DNA from: an uncultured Bacteroidales bacterium
GTDB taxonomy: Bacteria; Bacteroidota; Bacteroidia; Bacteroidales; Paludibacteraceae
DNA: 64,000 nt
Assembly (NCBI GenBank): GCA_902780235.1
Contig: CACZEL010000008.1
Span: 1-64,000 of the forward strand
Direction of reading: 5' to 3'
The translations under genes were made by a program, and so were the position numbers. This document shows positions 8,309-16,205 of the stretch, piece by piece. Each line of letters begins with the position of its first letter. The stretch's first letter is position 1. Under the pieces are notes generated by a model. The model worked only from the letters and a program-made list of their open reading frames with translations, did not search any database and was not told the DNA's origin.

Positions 8309-8757
8309 TACACCCCTTAGCAGATTGTCAAGCGCCCATCCCTGAATCCACACGAGTGTGGCAGTTCTGTGTCGTTCTTCCAAAGGCACAAATCGGTGAG
8401 AATTGCAACATTTGCAGTCATTGTATGATTGAAAATGATGTTCGTATCGGCAATAATGTCACAATAAAGAATGGTGTGCAAATATGGGACGGAATGACGA
8501 TTGAAGATAATGCTTTTATTGGCTCAAACGTCACGTTTACAAACGATAAATACCCTCGTTCTAAACAGTCCTTCGATTTGTTACCGATAACTATTAAGAA
8601 GGGTGCAACTATTGGCGGAGGTTCTTCTATCATTGGTGGTATAACAATAGGAGAGAATGCTATGATCGGAATCGGAAGTGTTGTTACGCACGATGTTCCG
8701 GCAGGAGAATTATGGTATGGTAATCCGGCAAGATTTATTCGGAAAATTGAGATATGA
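8305..8757 (+). CDS. hexapeptide-repeat sugar N-acetyltransferase (FdtC-like)
   Basis: A 150-residue left-handed beta-helix protein with repeats such as [20 protein letters not shown] and [20 protein letters not shown]. The insertion [10 protein letters not shown] and the C-terminal GNPARFIRK are typical of FdtC/QdtC-type acyl-CoA-dependent sugar acetyltransferases. It would N-acetylate the 3-amino group made by the aminotransferase at 9716. It overlaps both neighbours by four bases (ATGA). Confidence 0.82.
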   Translation: MIHPLADCQAPIPESTRVWQFCVVLPKAQIGENCNICSHCMIENDVRIGNNVTIKNGVQIWDGMTIEDNAFIGSNVTFTNDKYPRSKQSFDLLPITIKKGATIGGGSSIIGGITIGENAMIGIGSVVTHDVPAGELWYGNPARFIRKIEI

Positions 8758-9719
8758 GCAATAAAAAAGAAATAATGGTAACGGTTTGCATCGTTACTTA
8801 CAACCAAGAGAAATGGATTCGTCAAACGCTTGATTCTATTTTATCGCAACAAACGGACTATCCTTTTGAAATTATCATTGGAGAGGATCATGGTACAGAT
8901 GGCACTCGTGCTATTTGTCAAGAGTACGCGGATAAGTACGAGAATGTGACGTTGCTCCCATCGCCTACAAATCTCGGCGTAACAGCCAATTGGATTCAGT
9001 GTATTCAAGCCGGTTCTGGAAAGTATATAATGACTTGCGCCGGAGACGATTGGTGGCACAACCCCAAGAAAATTCAACTGCAAGTGGACTTTATGGAGGT
9101 TCATCCGGAGTGTTGTATTTGTCATACCGATGAAGATGAGTACTATGAGAATACAGGCGTGCTCAAAAAAGCAGTCAAACAATTAAATGGTATTGTGCCG
9201 CCGGAAGGCAGAATCCAGAATATGATTTTAAGCGGAAGAGAATATATGTCTGCTGTAACGATGTGTATTCGTCGTTCTACATTTGAAGAACATGTTCCGG
9301 CAGATGAGTTTGCACGTCGTCGCTTCCCCCGAGAAGATTGGCCAACCATATTAGTCCTTGCCGCTTATGGAGATATTCGATATATTCCCGTCTCTACGGC
9401 TACGTATCGTGTCGGACAAGAGTCCATTACTCGCACTTCCAATTATGAAAAAGTCATCCTCCGTGCTCAGCAAGATATGGAGATGACCAAGTATCTATAT
9501 ACATTGTTCCCTGAATGGGGACCGTTCTGTGACGAGCCATATTATAATTACATCGGTTACCACAATGCTTTACATGCCGCATATCGGAACAATGATTACA
9601 AAGCGGCACATGAGTTCGCCAAGCAAGACAAAACCAATTCATGGGCAACTCGTTTTGCTCGTACTAAACTGACATTCAAACTATTCCGATGGATTCAAAC
9701 AAAACGAAGAAGACTATGA
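8754..9719 (+). CDS. family 2 glycosyltransferase
   Basis: A 321-residue GT-A protein without membrane segments. [21 protein letters not shown] starts the nucleotide-binding fold; [12 protein letters not shown] and the [13 protein letters not shown] motif around residue 100 hold the DXD-type metal site. It probably transfers the amino-sugar made by the flanking genes to a surface glycan. It overlaps the genes on both sides by four bases, so all four are one coupled unit. Confidence 0.86.
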   Translation: MSNKKEIMVTVCIVTYNQEKWIRQTLDSILSQQTDYPFEIIIGEDHGTDGTRAICQEYADKYENVTLLPSPTNLGVTANWIQCIQAGSGKYIMTCAGDDWWHNPKKIQLQVDFMEVHPECCICHTDEDEYYENTGVLKKAVKQLNGIVPPEGRIQNMILSGREYMSAVTMCIRRSTFEEHVPADEFARRRFPREDWPTILVLAAYGDIRYIPVSTATYRVGQESITRTSNYEKVILRAQQDMEMTKYLYTLFPEWGPFCDEPYYNYIGYHNALHAAYRNNDYKAAHEFAKQDKTNSWATRFARTKLTFKLFRWIQTKRRRL

Positions 9720-10837
9720 CAGTTCCATTTCTATCTCTTAAAGACATCACAGCCCAGTACGCTGATGAAATCCACGAAGCCGCGCTCCGCGTTATTGATT
9801 GTGGTTGGTATCTGCAAGGCAAGGAAAACGAAGCTTTTGAAAGGCACTATGCCGACTATATAGGTAGTAAGTACTGCATCGGCTGTGCTAACGGCTTGGA
9901 TGCACTGATATGGATATATCGTGCATATATCGAATTAGGAGTAATGCAGCCTGGCGATGAAGTAATCGTTCCGGCTAATACGTACATTGCTTCTATTCTT
10001 GCTATCACCGAGAATGGTCTGAAACCGGTATTAATAGAGCCAAATCCGGAAACATTGGAGATTGATGACACCAAGATAGAAGCAGCCATCACTCCACGCA
10101 CGAAATCTATTCTTATTGTGCATCTCTATGGTCGTTGCGCAATGACGGAGAAGATAGCTGAGATTTGTAAGAAGCATAACTTACGGCTGGTAGAAGATAA
10201 TGCTCAAGCGCACGGCTGTCTCTGGAATGGTAAACATACCGGTTCTATTGGTGAAGCCGCTGGTCATTCCTTCTATCCGGGTAAGAACCTCGGCGCTTTA
10301 GGTGACGCTGGAGCTGTAACTACCGACAATAAGGAGTTGGCTGATGCTATCCGTGCACTTGCCAACTATGGCTCACAACGCAAATATGTCTTTAAATATA
10401 CAGGCCGTAATAGCCGTTTAGACGAGATCCAAGCCGCTATCCTCGACGTCAAGTTGTGCCACTTGGACGATGACATTGCTTTGCGTCAGCAAGTTGCGGA
10501 TTATTACTACGACCACATTTCCAATCCACTCATTTCTCTGCCGACACGCTTGCTACACCAACAAAACGTGTATCACTTGTTCCCGATATTGGTATCAGAC
10601 GGCAAGCGTGACGCTCTGCACGATTATTTGGAGCAAAGAGGCATAGGCACCGTTATTCATTATCCTATTGCTCCGCACAAACAAGAGTGCTATGCGTGTG
10701 AGGCATGGAACATCCCACAATTATCCCTTCCGATAACCGAACGTCTCGCTGATGAAGAACTCTCCTTACCGATGAGTCCGTGCATAACTTTAGAGCAATT
10801 AGAGTATGTGGTAAAAACTATTAACGAATTTGCATAA
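9716..10837 (+). CDS. fdtB: DegT/DnrJ/EryC1/StrS sugar aminotransferase (FdtB-like)
   Basis: From ATG 9716 the product is 373 residues ([11 protein letters not shown]). A longer reading from 9689 is possible but the ATGA overlap with the previous stop matches the rest of the operon. PLP-binding lysine lies in [18 protein letters not shown] near residue 185, and EDNAQAHG precedes it. The enzyme transfers an amino group to the 3-keto sugar made by the FdtA-like isomerase. The C-terminal [13 protein letters not shown] motif is typical of the family. Confidence 0.9.
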   Translation: MTVPFLSLKDITAQYADEIHEAALRVIDCGWYLQGKENEAFERHYADYIGSKYCIGCANGLDALIWIYRAYIELGVMQPGDEVIVPANTYIASILAITENGLKPVLIEPNPETLEIDDTKIEAAITPRTKSILIVHLYGRCAMTEKIAEICKKHNLRLVEDNAQAHGCLWNGKHTGSIGEAAGHSFYPGKNLGALGDAGAVTTDNKELADAIRALANYGSQRKYVFKYTGRNSRLDEIQAAILDVKLCHLDDDIALRQQVADYYYDHISNPLISLPTRLLHQQNVYHLFPILVSDGKRDALHDYLEQRGIGTVIHYPIAPHKQECYACEAWNIPQLSLPITERLADEELSLPMSPCITLEQLEYVVKTINEFA

Positions 10838-10848
10838 ATATTTCAGCT

Positions 10849-11058
10849 ATGTTCAAACATACTAAACGACTTTTGTCTGACATCCGTTTCTGGTGTCAAG
10901 AATGCAAGCTCCGCCGCCGCGAAAACGCCGAATGGGAGCGTATCGAAGACGAAGAATGGCGTCATCCCATGGCTGGCTTCGGTTACTACCAAACCATCAA
11001 ACGCAATCGTGCAGAAAGGAAGCGTCTGCACGAGGAAGAAAAAGCCAGGATTCAATAA
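10849..11058 (+). CDS. small basic hypothetical protein
   Basis: A 69-residue, highly charged protein (many Arg, Lys and Glu) with CQECKLRRRE near residue 17 and an all-helical C-terminal half. It begins 11 bp after the aminotransferase and is followed by a strong terminator, so it is probably the last gene of the sugar operon. No family is recognised. Confidence 0.6.
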   Translation: MFKHTKRLLSDIRFWCQECKLRRRENAEWERIEDEEWRHPMAGFGYYQTIKRNRAERKRLHEEEKARIQ

Positions 11059-11064
11059 TTATTG

Positions 11065-11095
11065 AAGGGTGGGAGGTAACTCTCGCCCTTTTTTT
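11065..11095 (+). terminator. intrinsic terminator
   Basis: AAGGGTGGGAG (11065-11075) pairs with CTCTCGCCCTT (11080-11090) across a GTAA loop and runs into seven T. Confidence 0.88.
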
Positions 11096-11135
11096 GATCC
11101 ATTTTGGGTTATTTTGGACAAAAAGCAAAGAATAA

Positions 11136-11167
11136 TTTGCATATATCAAAAAAAAGCAGTACCTTTG
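11136..11167 (+). promoter_or_regulatory. promoter of the small membrane-protein gene
   Basis: TTTGCATATATCAA at 11136, 20-bp spacing, TACCTTTG at 11160-11167. The sequence from -33 to +7 is almost the same as that of the 7468 promoter. Confidence 0.87.
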
Positions 11168-11192
11168 CAGTCGCAAAGGTGATTGATAGCAA

Positions 11193-11503
11193 ATGGAAAA
11201 TGTGATTAACTCGTTAAATGACTTGATTATAAGTCTGTTTGGAGCACTCGTGGCAGCGGGTGGGGTAGTAGTTTATCTGTTTATTGCGCTGTGTTTGGAG
11301 CACTCGTGGCAGCGGGTGGGGTAGTAGTTTATCTGTTTATTGCGCTGTTTGGACTGCTGTGGGCGTTCTTTATCCGGTTCTATATCGCTTATCGCATGGC
11401 CAAGAATCGGAATAGGGATGTGCTGGCTTGGTCGCTTCTTTCGATCTTCGTTTCTCCGCTTCTGACGTGGATTTTATTGCTCATTTTGGGCGATAAAGAG
11501 TAA
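11193..11503 (+). pseudogene. small membrane protein gene broken by a 56-bp tandem duplication
   Basis: The ATG at 11193 opens a frame MENVINSLNDLIISLFGALV that runs into a stop inside the second copy of a perfect 56-bp duplication. The second copy continues in another frame to TAA at 11503 (LLWAFFIRFYIAYRMAKNRN, then two-helix tail). Removing one copy restores a single frame of about 84 residues with two or three membrane helices. A perfect duplication implies a very recent event or an assembly artefact. Function unknown. Confidence 0.7.
11237..11348 (+). repeat. perfect 2 x 56-bp tandem duplication
   Basis: Copy 1 is 11237-11292 and copy 2 is 11293-11348, identical by inspection. Because 56 is not a multiple of three it shifts the reading frame of the small membrane-protein gene. 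Confidence 0.93.
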
Positions 11504-11569
11504 GTTTTCGGGCTTTACAAAGTAATGACCGAGTATAATGGTGTTAGGATGGTACGCGGAAGAACAAAA

Positions 11570-11632
11570 GATGAACTAAAGAAGTACTAAAAATGTACTA
11601 AATAAGTACTAAAAAAGAACTAAAGAATTATG
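11570..11632 (+). repeat. AAGTACTAA-type short repeats in an intergenic gap
   Basis: The 223-bp gap between 11503 and 11727 holds five or so loosely repeated AAnTACTAAA units with 12-bp spacing. Just before the next gene is AAGGAGGAAAAG (11713-11724), an unusually strong Shine-Dalgarno site for this phylum. No promoter box was found. Confidence 0.6.
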
Positions 11633-11726
11633 TAAAATAGATCTTGCGTTTTTGTGTAAGGTGTATAGTGTAGGGTGTAAAAATATATTAATAATAAATA
11701 AGGAAATAAATTAAGGAGGAAAAGAT

Positions 11727-12143
11727 ATGGCAAGAGCAGAATTGAGTCCGGGAATTGAAAGTCTGAGCGGGAAATTGGCCGGGTGGTCACAGTTTCAGGC
11801 ACGGTTTAAGAAGTGGAAAGATGATAGCGGACATGTGATCAAAGTGGGTCCGCAGGAGATTTTTAAGCGGAGAACACGGAATTATGAAGAGAGTCCGAGA
11901 ACTGAAGCTGAGCTGGCACAGGCTCGGATCTGGGGCGAGGTTTGTCGTGAGGCGAGCTTGATCGTGAAGGACAAGAACCATCCGAGATACGCGGAATTGA
12001 GAGCAAGATGGAATGCGCAGTTTCAGGGAGGGGCAGATGCGTTTTTGAATGAGGGAGAAAGTAAGAAGAAGATATACGGGATGTTTCCGGTATTTGTACG
12101 AATGGTGTTGCTGAAGGAGCGGAAAATGGGCTCACCGGAATAG
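11727..12143 (+). CDS. hypothetical protein (Bacteroidales GIxSxSGKxxG-type)
   Basis: A 138-residue basic protein starting MARAELSPGIESLSGKLAGW. Its N-terminus recalls a group of small Bacteroidales proteins that begin with a GIxSISGKxG motif; that link is from memory and weak. The middle is helical and rich in Arg and Glu. The start is fixed by the strong AAGGAGG site ending 3 bp before the ATG. No function is proposed. It lies between two repeat-rich gaps and may have been acquired. Confidence 0.6.
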   Translation: MARAELSPGIESLSGKLAGWSQFQARFKKWKDDSGHVIKVGPQEIFKRRTRNYEESPRTEAELAQARIWGEVCREASLIVKDKNHPRYAELRARWNAQFQGGADAFLNEGESKKKIYGMFPVFVRMVLLKERKMGSPE

Positions 12144-12188
12144 CACAAACATCTCGCGTCTGACACCGCGAGCACACAACAAAGAAAA

Positions 12189-12333
12189 ATGATCGCCCAA
12201 GATTGGTCGATGGATATGGAGATGATGCAAGCGGATTAAAGATGATCGCCCAAGATAGGTCGATGGATATGGAGATGATGCAAGCGGATTAAAGATGATC
12301 GCCCAAGATAGGTCGATGGATATGGAGATGATG
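12189..12333 (+). repeat. 53-bp tandem array (2.7 copies) of micro-ORFs
   Basis: Units start at 12189, 12242 and 12295. Each begins ATG and reads MIAQD(W/R)SMDMEMMQAD then TAA, a 16-codon frame; the third unit diverges after MEMM. Each unit contains the palindrome ATCGCCCAAGATTGGTCGAT or a one-base variant. Preceding it, at 12150-12170, is a CTCGCG/CGCGAG hairpin. Whether the peptides are made is unknown. Confidence 0.85.
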
Positions 12334-12337
12334 AAAT

Positions 12338-12407
12338 TCTGCCATTTTGGCAGATAAAAATCTTTGGCATAATACTTGTATAATTATATATGGAAGAATT
12401 ATGCCAA
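12338..12407 (+). promoter_or_regulatory. nested inverted repeats upstream of lon
   Basis: TCTGCCA (12338-12344) pairs with TGGCAGA (12348-12354). TTGGCATAAT (12364-12373) is repeated inverted as ATTATGCCAA (12398-12407). The left arm, TTGGCATAATACTTGTA, also resembles a sigma-54 -24/-12 element (TTGGCA, then TTG at the right distance) except that GC is GT. A repressor site or a stress promoter for lon is plausible. No TAnnTTTG promoter is seen in this gap. Between 12410 and 12523 there is a period-7 repeat (GAAGATT/GAAAATT). Confidence 0.45.
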
Positions 12408-12522
12408 TACAAACATAATCGTGATTATGTAAAATAGCATATTTAGAGAATTCGGGAAGAACCCTATTTGATTGATTATTGATGATAGAAAATTGAAGAT
12501 TGAAAATTGAAGATTTGAATAT

Positions 12523-14910
12523 ATGGAAGATAATAATTATATTGAAGACGTACAGTACACGAACGTAGATGAACAGCTTTATGACGTGTTGCCTATTAAG
12601 AACACGGTGTTGTTCCCGGGCGTGTTGTTGCCGATCGCCGTTTCCAAGAAAAGCAGCCTTAAGTTGATCAAGGCTGCCAACAAGGACAACCGGCGTTTGA
12701 TTCTGCTGACACAGCGGAATGGCAAAGTGGCAGATCCGAAAGAGAACGATCTGTATACGACCGGTGTCATGGCACGCGTGTTGCAGATCATTCCTGTTCC
12801 GGAAATGGGCAAAGACACGATGATGACCATCTTCGAGTGTTTTCATCGTATTCAAGCCCACTCTTTTGTGGACGTGGATGGTCAGTTGAAGGCGCAAGCC
12901 ATCGAGATGGAAGAGCACATGCCGCTTAAAAATGACAAGCATTTTAAGGCGACGGTTGAGAGTATTCGTGAGACAATTATGAAGATTCTGAACGAACGCG
13001 ATGACTCTAATTCGGGTTTGCAGATGTCGATTAAGAGTTTCCGAAACGAACCTTCTATGGTCAATTATGTGTGCTCGATCTATCAGATTTCGACCGAAGA
13101 GAAGCAAGGCCTTTTGGAGATCCACTCCTTGGCTGAACGTGCTGAAGCCTTGTTGACACTCCTTCAGAAAGACTTGGAAGAACTGACAATCAAGGCTGAT
13201 ATTCGTCGTAGAACGGCAGAGAAAATAGACAAGCAGCAGCGTGAGTATTTTCTGCAGCAAGAGATGGAGACCATCAAGAAAGACCTTGGTAACAACGACG
13301 AGCAGACGATCAAGGAGTTGCGTGAGCGTGCTGCGGAGAAATCATGGTCTAAAGCGGTGGCAGAGCAGTTTGAGAAAGAGCTCAAACGGTTGGAGCACAT
13401 GCATGCTTTCTCGCCTGACTACTCCACTCAACTGGACTATCTGAACACGCTGTTAGATCTGCCGTGGGCTGTTTATACGGAGGATAACTACGACATGCAG
13501 CACGCGCAAGAGGTGCTGAACCGCGACCATTACGGATTGGACAAAGTGAAGGAACGTATTGTCGAATACTTGGCTGTACAACGTCAATTGGAACTTCGCA
13601 GCAAGAAAGAGAAAGAATCGAATCCTGTGAAGTCCCCTATCCTCTGCTTGTTTGGCCCTCCGGGAGTTGGTAAAACGAGTCTCGGAAAGAGTGTGGCAGA
13701 GGCACTTGGCAGGAAGTACGCACGCGTGTCGTTGGGCGGTTTGCACGACGAGGCAGAGATTCGCGGACATCGGAGAACCTATATCGGTGCCCTACCGGGT
13801 CGAATCATCGACAGCATCAAAAAATGCGGTACAAGTAACCCTGTTTTTGTGTTGGACGAGATCGATAAGATAGGAGCCGACTATAAGGGCGATCCGACGT
13901 CGGCTTTGCTCGAAGTGCTGGATCCAGAACAGAATAGCACCTTCCATGACAACTACCTCGATGTCGATTACGACTTGAGTAAGGTGCTCTTTATTGCAAC
14001 GGCTAACAGTCTGGAGACCATTCCTCGGCCGCTTCTCGACCGAATGGAGTTGATCGAGATGACGGGTTATCTGCAAGAGGAGAAGGAAGAGATCGCTACG
14101 CGGCACTTGATTCCGAAGGAGCTGAAGAACCACGGTCTGAAGGCAAGTCAGCTGAAATTCAAGAAGGATATCTTGGGCCATATCATCGACGACTATACCC
14201 GTGAGTCGGGTGTACGTAGCCTCGAGAGACAGATCGCAACGATCTGCCGGAAGGTAGATACGAAGATTGCACTTGGCGAGGAGTATAACGTGACGGTGAC
14301 GCTGGAGGACTTGCGCAGTTATCTGGGTCAGGCACGTTTTAGTCGCGACAGTTGGGAGACCAACAAATATGTGGGTGTAGTGACCGGTCTCGCTTGGACG
14401 CAAGTAGGCGGCGAGATCTTGTTTATCGAGACGAGTCTGTCTGCTTCCAAGAATCCGACGCTTACTCTGACGGGTAACTTAGGCGATGTGATGAAGGAAT
14501 CGGCTACCTTGGCCTTGGGCTACGTGAAAGCGCACGCGCAAGAATTAGGTATCGATCCGGAAGTGTTTGAGACCACGGCCGTTCATATCCATGTGCCGGA
14601 AGGTGCTATCCCGAAGGATGGTCCGAGTGCCGGTATCACGATGACCACGGCTTTGGTGAGCGCCTTTACCAAACGACTTGTGAAGCCGAGAATTGCGATG
14701 ACCGGTGAGATGACGCTGCGCGGCAAGGTACTGCCTATCGGTGGAGTCAAAGAAAAACTGCTCGCGGCTAAACGAGCAGGTATCACGGATATTGTGCTTT
14801 GCGAGGATAACCGCAAAGATGTGATGGATATTCAGGATATCTACCTCAAAGGGCTGACGCTACACTACGTGCACGATATCAGCGAGGTATTAGAAAAAGC
14901 ACTCCAGTAA
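12523..14910 (+). CDS. lon: ATP-dependent protease Lon
   Basis: A 795-residue protein of normal Lon length. The N-terminal substrate-binding domain covers about residues 20-230 (LPIKNTVLFPGVLLPI). The AAA+ module has Walker A GPPGVGKTSLGKS near residue 380 and Walker B FVLDEIDKIG. The protease domain has the catalytic serine in PKDGPSAGITM and lysine in GGVKEKLLAAKRAGI. It degrades damaged and regulatory proteins in the cytoplasm. Inverted repeats upstream suggest its own regulation; a terminator overlaps the stop codon. Confidence 0.97.
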   Translation: MEDNNYIEDVQYTNVDEQLYDVLPIKNTVLFPGVLLPIAVSKKSSLKLIKAANKDNRRLILLTQRNGKVADPKENDLYTTGVMARVLQIIPVPEMGKDTMMTIFECFHRIQAHSFVDVDGQLKAQAIEMEEHMPLKNDKHFKATVESIRETIMKILNERDDSNSGLQMSIKSFRNEPSMVNYVCSIYQISTEEKQGLLEIHSLAERAEALLTLLQKDLEELTIKADIRRRTAEKIDKQQREYFLQQEMETIKKDLGNNDEQTIKELRERAAEKSWSKAVAEQFEKELKRLEHMHAFSPDYSTQLDYLNTLLDLPWAVYTEDNYDMQHAQEVLNRDHYGLDKVKERIVEYLAVQRQLELRSKKEKESNPVKSPILCLFGPPGVGKTSLGKSVAEALGRKYARVSLGGLHDEAEIRGHRRTYIGALPGRIIDSIKKCGTSNPVFVLDEIDKIGADYKGDPTSALLEVLDPEQNSTFHDNYLDVDYDLSKVLFIATANSLETIPRPLLDRMELIEMTGYLQEEKEEIATRHLIPKELKNHGLKASQLKFKKDILGHIIDDYTRESGVRSLERQIATICRKVDTKIALGEEYNVTVTLEDLRSYLGQARFSRDSWETNKYVGVVTGLAWTQVGGEILFIETSLSASKNPTLTLTGNLGDVMKESATLALGYVKAHAQELGIDPEVFETTAVHIHVPEGAIPKDGPSAGITMTTALVSAFTKRLVKPRIAMTGEMTLRGKVLPIGGVKEKLLAAKRAGITDIVLCEDNRKDVMDIQDIYLKGLTLHYVHDISEVLEKALQ

Positions 14911-14922
14911 GAGTGCTTTTTT
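14895..14922 (+). terminator. lon terminator
   Basis: AAAAGCACTC and GAGTGCTTTTTT form a stem whose loop (CAGTAA) contains the lon stop codon. A period-7 ATTAAAA repeat follows directly (14922-14957). Confidence 0.85.
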
Positions 14923-14945
14923 AATTAAAAATTAAAAATTAAGAA

Positions 14946-15332
14946 TTAAGGATTAAACTCCTGGTACGTACCATCTGTGTAGTAAACCACGATATTCTTG
15001 ATCTGTTTAGAAGGAGCTGCAGGGATCTGCGGCTCTTCTTTTTGTGAGGTGCGGATTGGTTTCTCTTGGGCATCTGGGGGAAGGGCATCAAATAAGCCTG
15101 CTTGTTCTCCCGGAACCGTACGCCACATCTCGCCTCGACCGGCAATGAGCCATTCGGGGTTGAGGGTCGGATAACGCTCCATTATTCGTTTCATCACTTC
15201 AAGGCTGGGATTATTACGTCCTGCCATCATATTACTGATCGTTCCGGGTTGTACACGAATCTCCGCAGCAAACTGCCTTGCTGTTAAACCTAATGTCTCT
15301 TGTACTAATTTGATACGTTCACGCTCGTTCAT
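14946..15332 (-). CDS. XRE-family helix-turn-helix regulator
   Basis: A 128-residue protein whose N-terminal half is a Cro/CI-type HTH (LTARQFAAEIRVQPGTISNM then GRNNPSLEVMKRIMERYP). The C-terminal part is low complexity and ends NIVVYYTDGTYQEFNP. The start at 15332 is preferred over an in-frame codon at 15392: the promoter's predicted start (about 15383) lies downstream of 15392, and the extra residues (NYANYVNYENY) are just a translated period-9 repeat. Target operator and ligand are unknown. Confidence 0.83.
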   Translation of the reverse strand: MNERERIKLVQETLGLTARQFAAEIRVQPGTISNMMAGRNNPSLEVMKRIMERYPTLNPEWLIAGRGEMWRTVPGEQAGLFDALPPDAQEKPIRTSQKEEPQIPAAPSKQIKNIVVYYTDGTYQEFNP

Positions 15333-15338
15333 AAAATA

Positions 15339-15384
15339 TTTGTAGTTTTCGTAGTTTACGTAATTTGCGTAGTTTTTGTAAATC
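15339..15384 (-). repeat. short tandem repeat, period 9, in the XRE 5' leader
   Basis: On the plus strand GTAGTTTTC GTAGTTTAC GTAATTTGC GTAGTTTTT. It fills almost the whole untranslated leader of the XRE gene. Confidence 0.8.
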
Positions 15385-15389
15385 GGGTG

Positions 15390-15421
15390 CAAAGGTACAA
15401 AAAATAATCGAAATACACAAA
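15390..15421 (-). promoter_or_regulatory. promoter of the XRE gene
   Basis: On the minus strand TTTG (15421-15418), 20-bp spacing and TACCTTTG (15397-15390). Confidence 0.82.
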
Positions 15422-15960
15422 TATATACACACTTTTTTGTGAATAAATTTTGTTATTTGTGAATATATAGTATTTTGAATTGTGAATTGCTAATTGTGTA
15501 CATGTACCGTGGAACATTTTTACATAGCACGACAGGACTTCCGGTGCTAATACGACTATTAGATCCAAATAAGTATTGTTATATTACTACAACTAAAAGC
15601 CACAAATAGCACATTATAAGCAATTTATATGTTTTGTTAACAATAAACACAAGCCGATATATACTAATACTGCTTATCTTTAATATAATATATTAGTAAT
15701 ACTTTAATTAAAATCTATAATTGTTGATATTAAATAAGTTAATGCTTTAAAATTTACATATATTATGGCATAAATCAGATATATGTCAAATCTTAAGATT
15801 CGTATATTTGCTAAAATTGGTACTACTCTACTCTGTTGCGGGTAAAAGCAGGATGATTCAGCAAATGAGGCAGATTGTTGTGGTATGTGAACAGCAGAAT
15901 TGTGTGCAAATGGATCGGAAAACATGTTCACACTTATTGTGCTAAAAATTCTGATTTTTT
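15422..15960. other. AT-rich gene-free stretch
   Basis: About 540 bp with no convincing reading frame. It is markedly AT-rich from 15580 to 15830. No tRNA, no repeat of the local families and no good promoter was found on either strand. It may hold decayed sequence; nothing specific can be supported. Confidence 0.5.
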
Positions 15961-15961
15961 T

Positions 15962-15993
15962 CTTGCATAATTCACAAAAATGTTGTAATTTTG
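15962..15993 (+). promoter_or_regulatory. promoter of a small RNA or small ORF
   Basis: CTTGCATAATTC at 15962, 20-bp spacing, TAATTTTG at 15986-15993. Predicted start near 16000. Confidence 0.78.
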
Positions 15994-15999
15994 CACTCG

Positions 16000-16114
16000 A
16001 TTTAAGACAAAGACAAGAACCAGCGACTTATCGCCATTAAACCAAAAAACCAATTATGAAAACAAATTTTTACACAATGAAACAACAAACGCAGGATTTT
16101 CTCCTGCGTTTGTT
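16000..16114 (+). ncRNA. candidate small RNA ending in a 13-bp hairpin
   Basis: A good promoter at 15962-15993 drives a region whose next downstream gene is on the opposite strand. A perfect stem AACAAACGCAGGA (16084-16096) / TCCTGCGTTTGTT (16102-16114) follows about 85 nt after the predicted start. The stem lacks a long T run in plus orientation. It may also act as terminator for the LuxR gene coming from the minus side (GAAAA loop). Alternative: mRNA of the 47-residue ORF at 16056. Confidence 0.42.
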
Positions 16115-16199
16115 CGTTGAGTCTGTGAGTTCTACTCCAGCCTCGTATGATTATTGTACATGCGCGCATGTAGGTACGCACGCGCGTTTGTATCAATAA
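16056..16199 (+). CDS. possible 47-residue small protein
   Basis: ATG 16056 to TAA 16199, beginning MKTNFYTMKQQTQDFLLRLF and ending in a Cys-containing tail (YDYCTCAHVGTHARLYQ). It sits 56 nt after a strong promoter and ends 6 bp before the convergent LuxR stop. No Shine-Dalgarno site. The 13-bp hairpin lies inside the frame, which argues as much for an RNA as for a protein. Confidence 0.3.
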   Translation: MKTNFYTMKQQTQDFLLRLFVESVSSTPASYDYCTCAHVGTHARLYQ

Positions 16200-16205
16200 G
16201 GAGTG

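Noticed and set aside
12189-12333. CRISPR array
   Set aside because: The 53-bp units are contiguous with no unique spacers and no cas genes are present.
15333-15392. Longer start for the XRE regulator
   Set aside because: Upstream of the predicted transcription start and made of repeat-encoded NY motifs.
15704-15931. 75-codon minus-strand ORF
   Set aside because: AT-rich, no promoter, no domain; likely chance.
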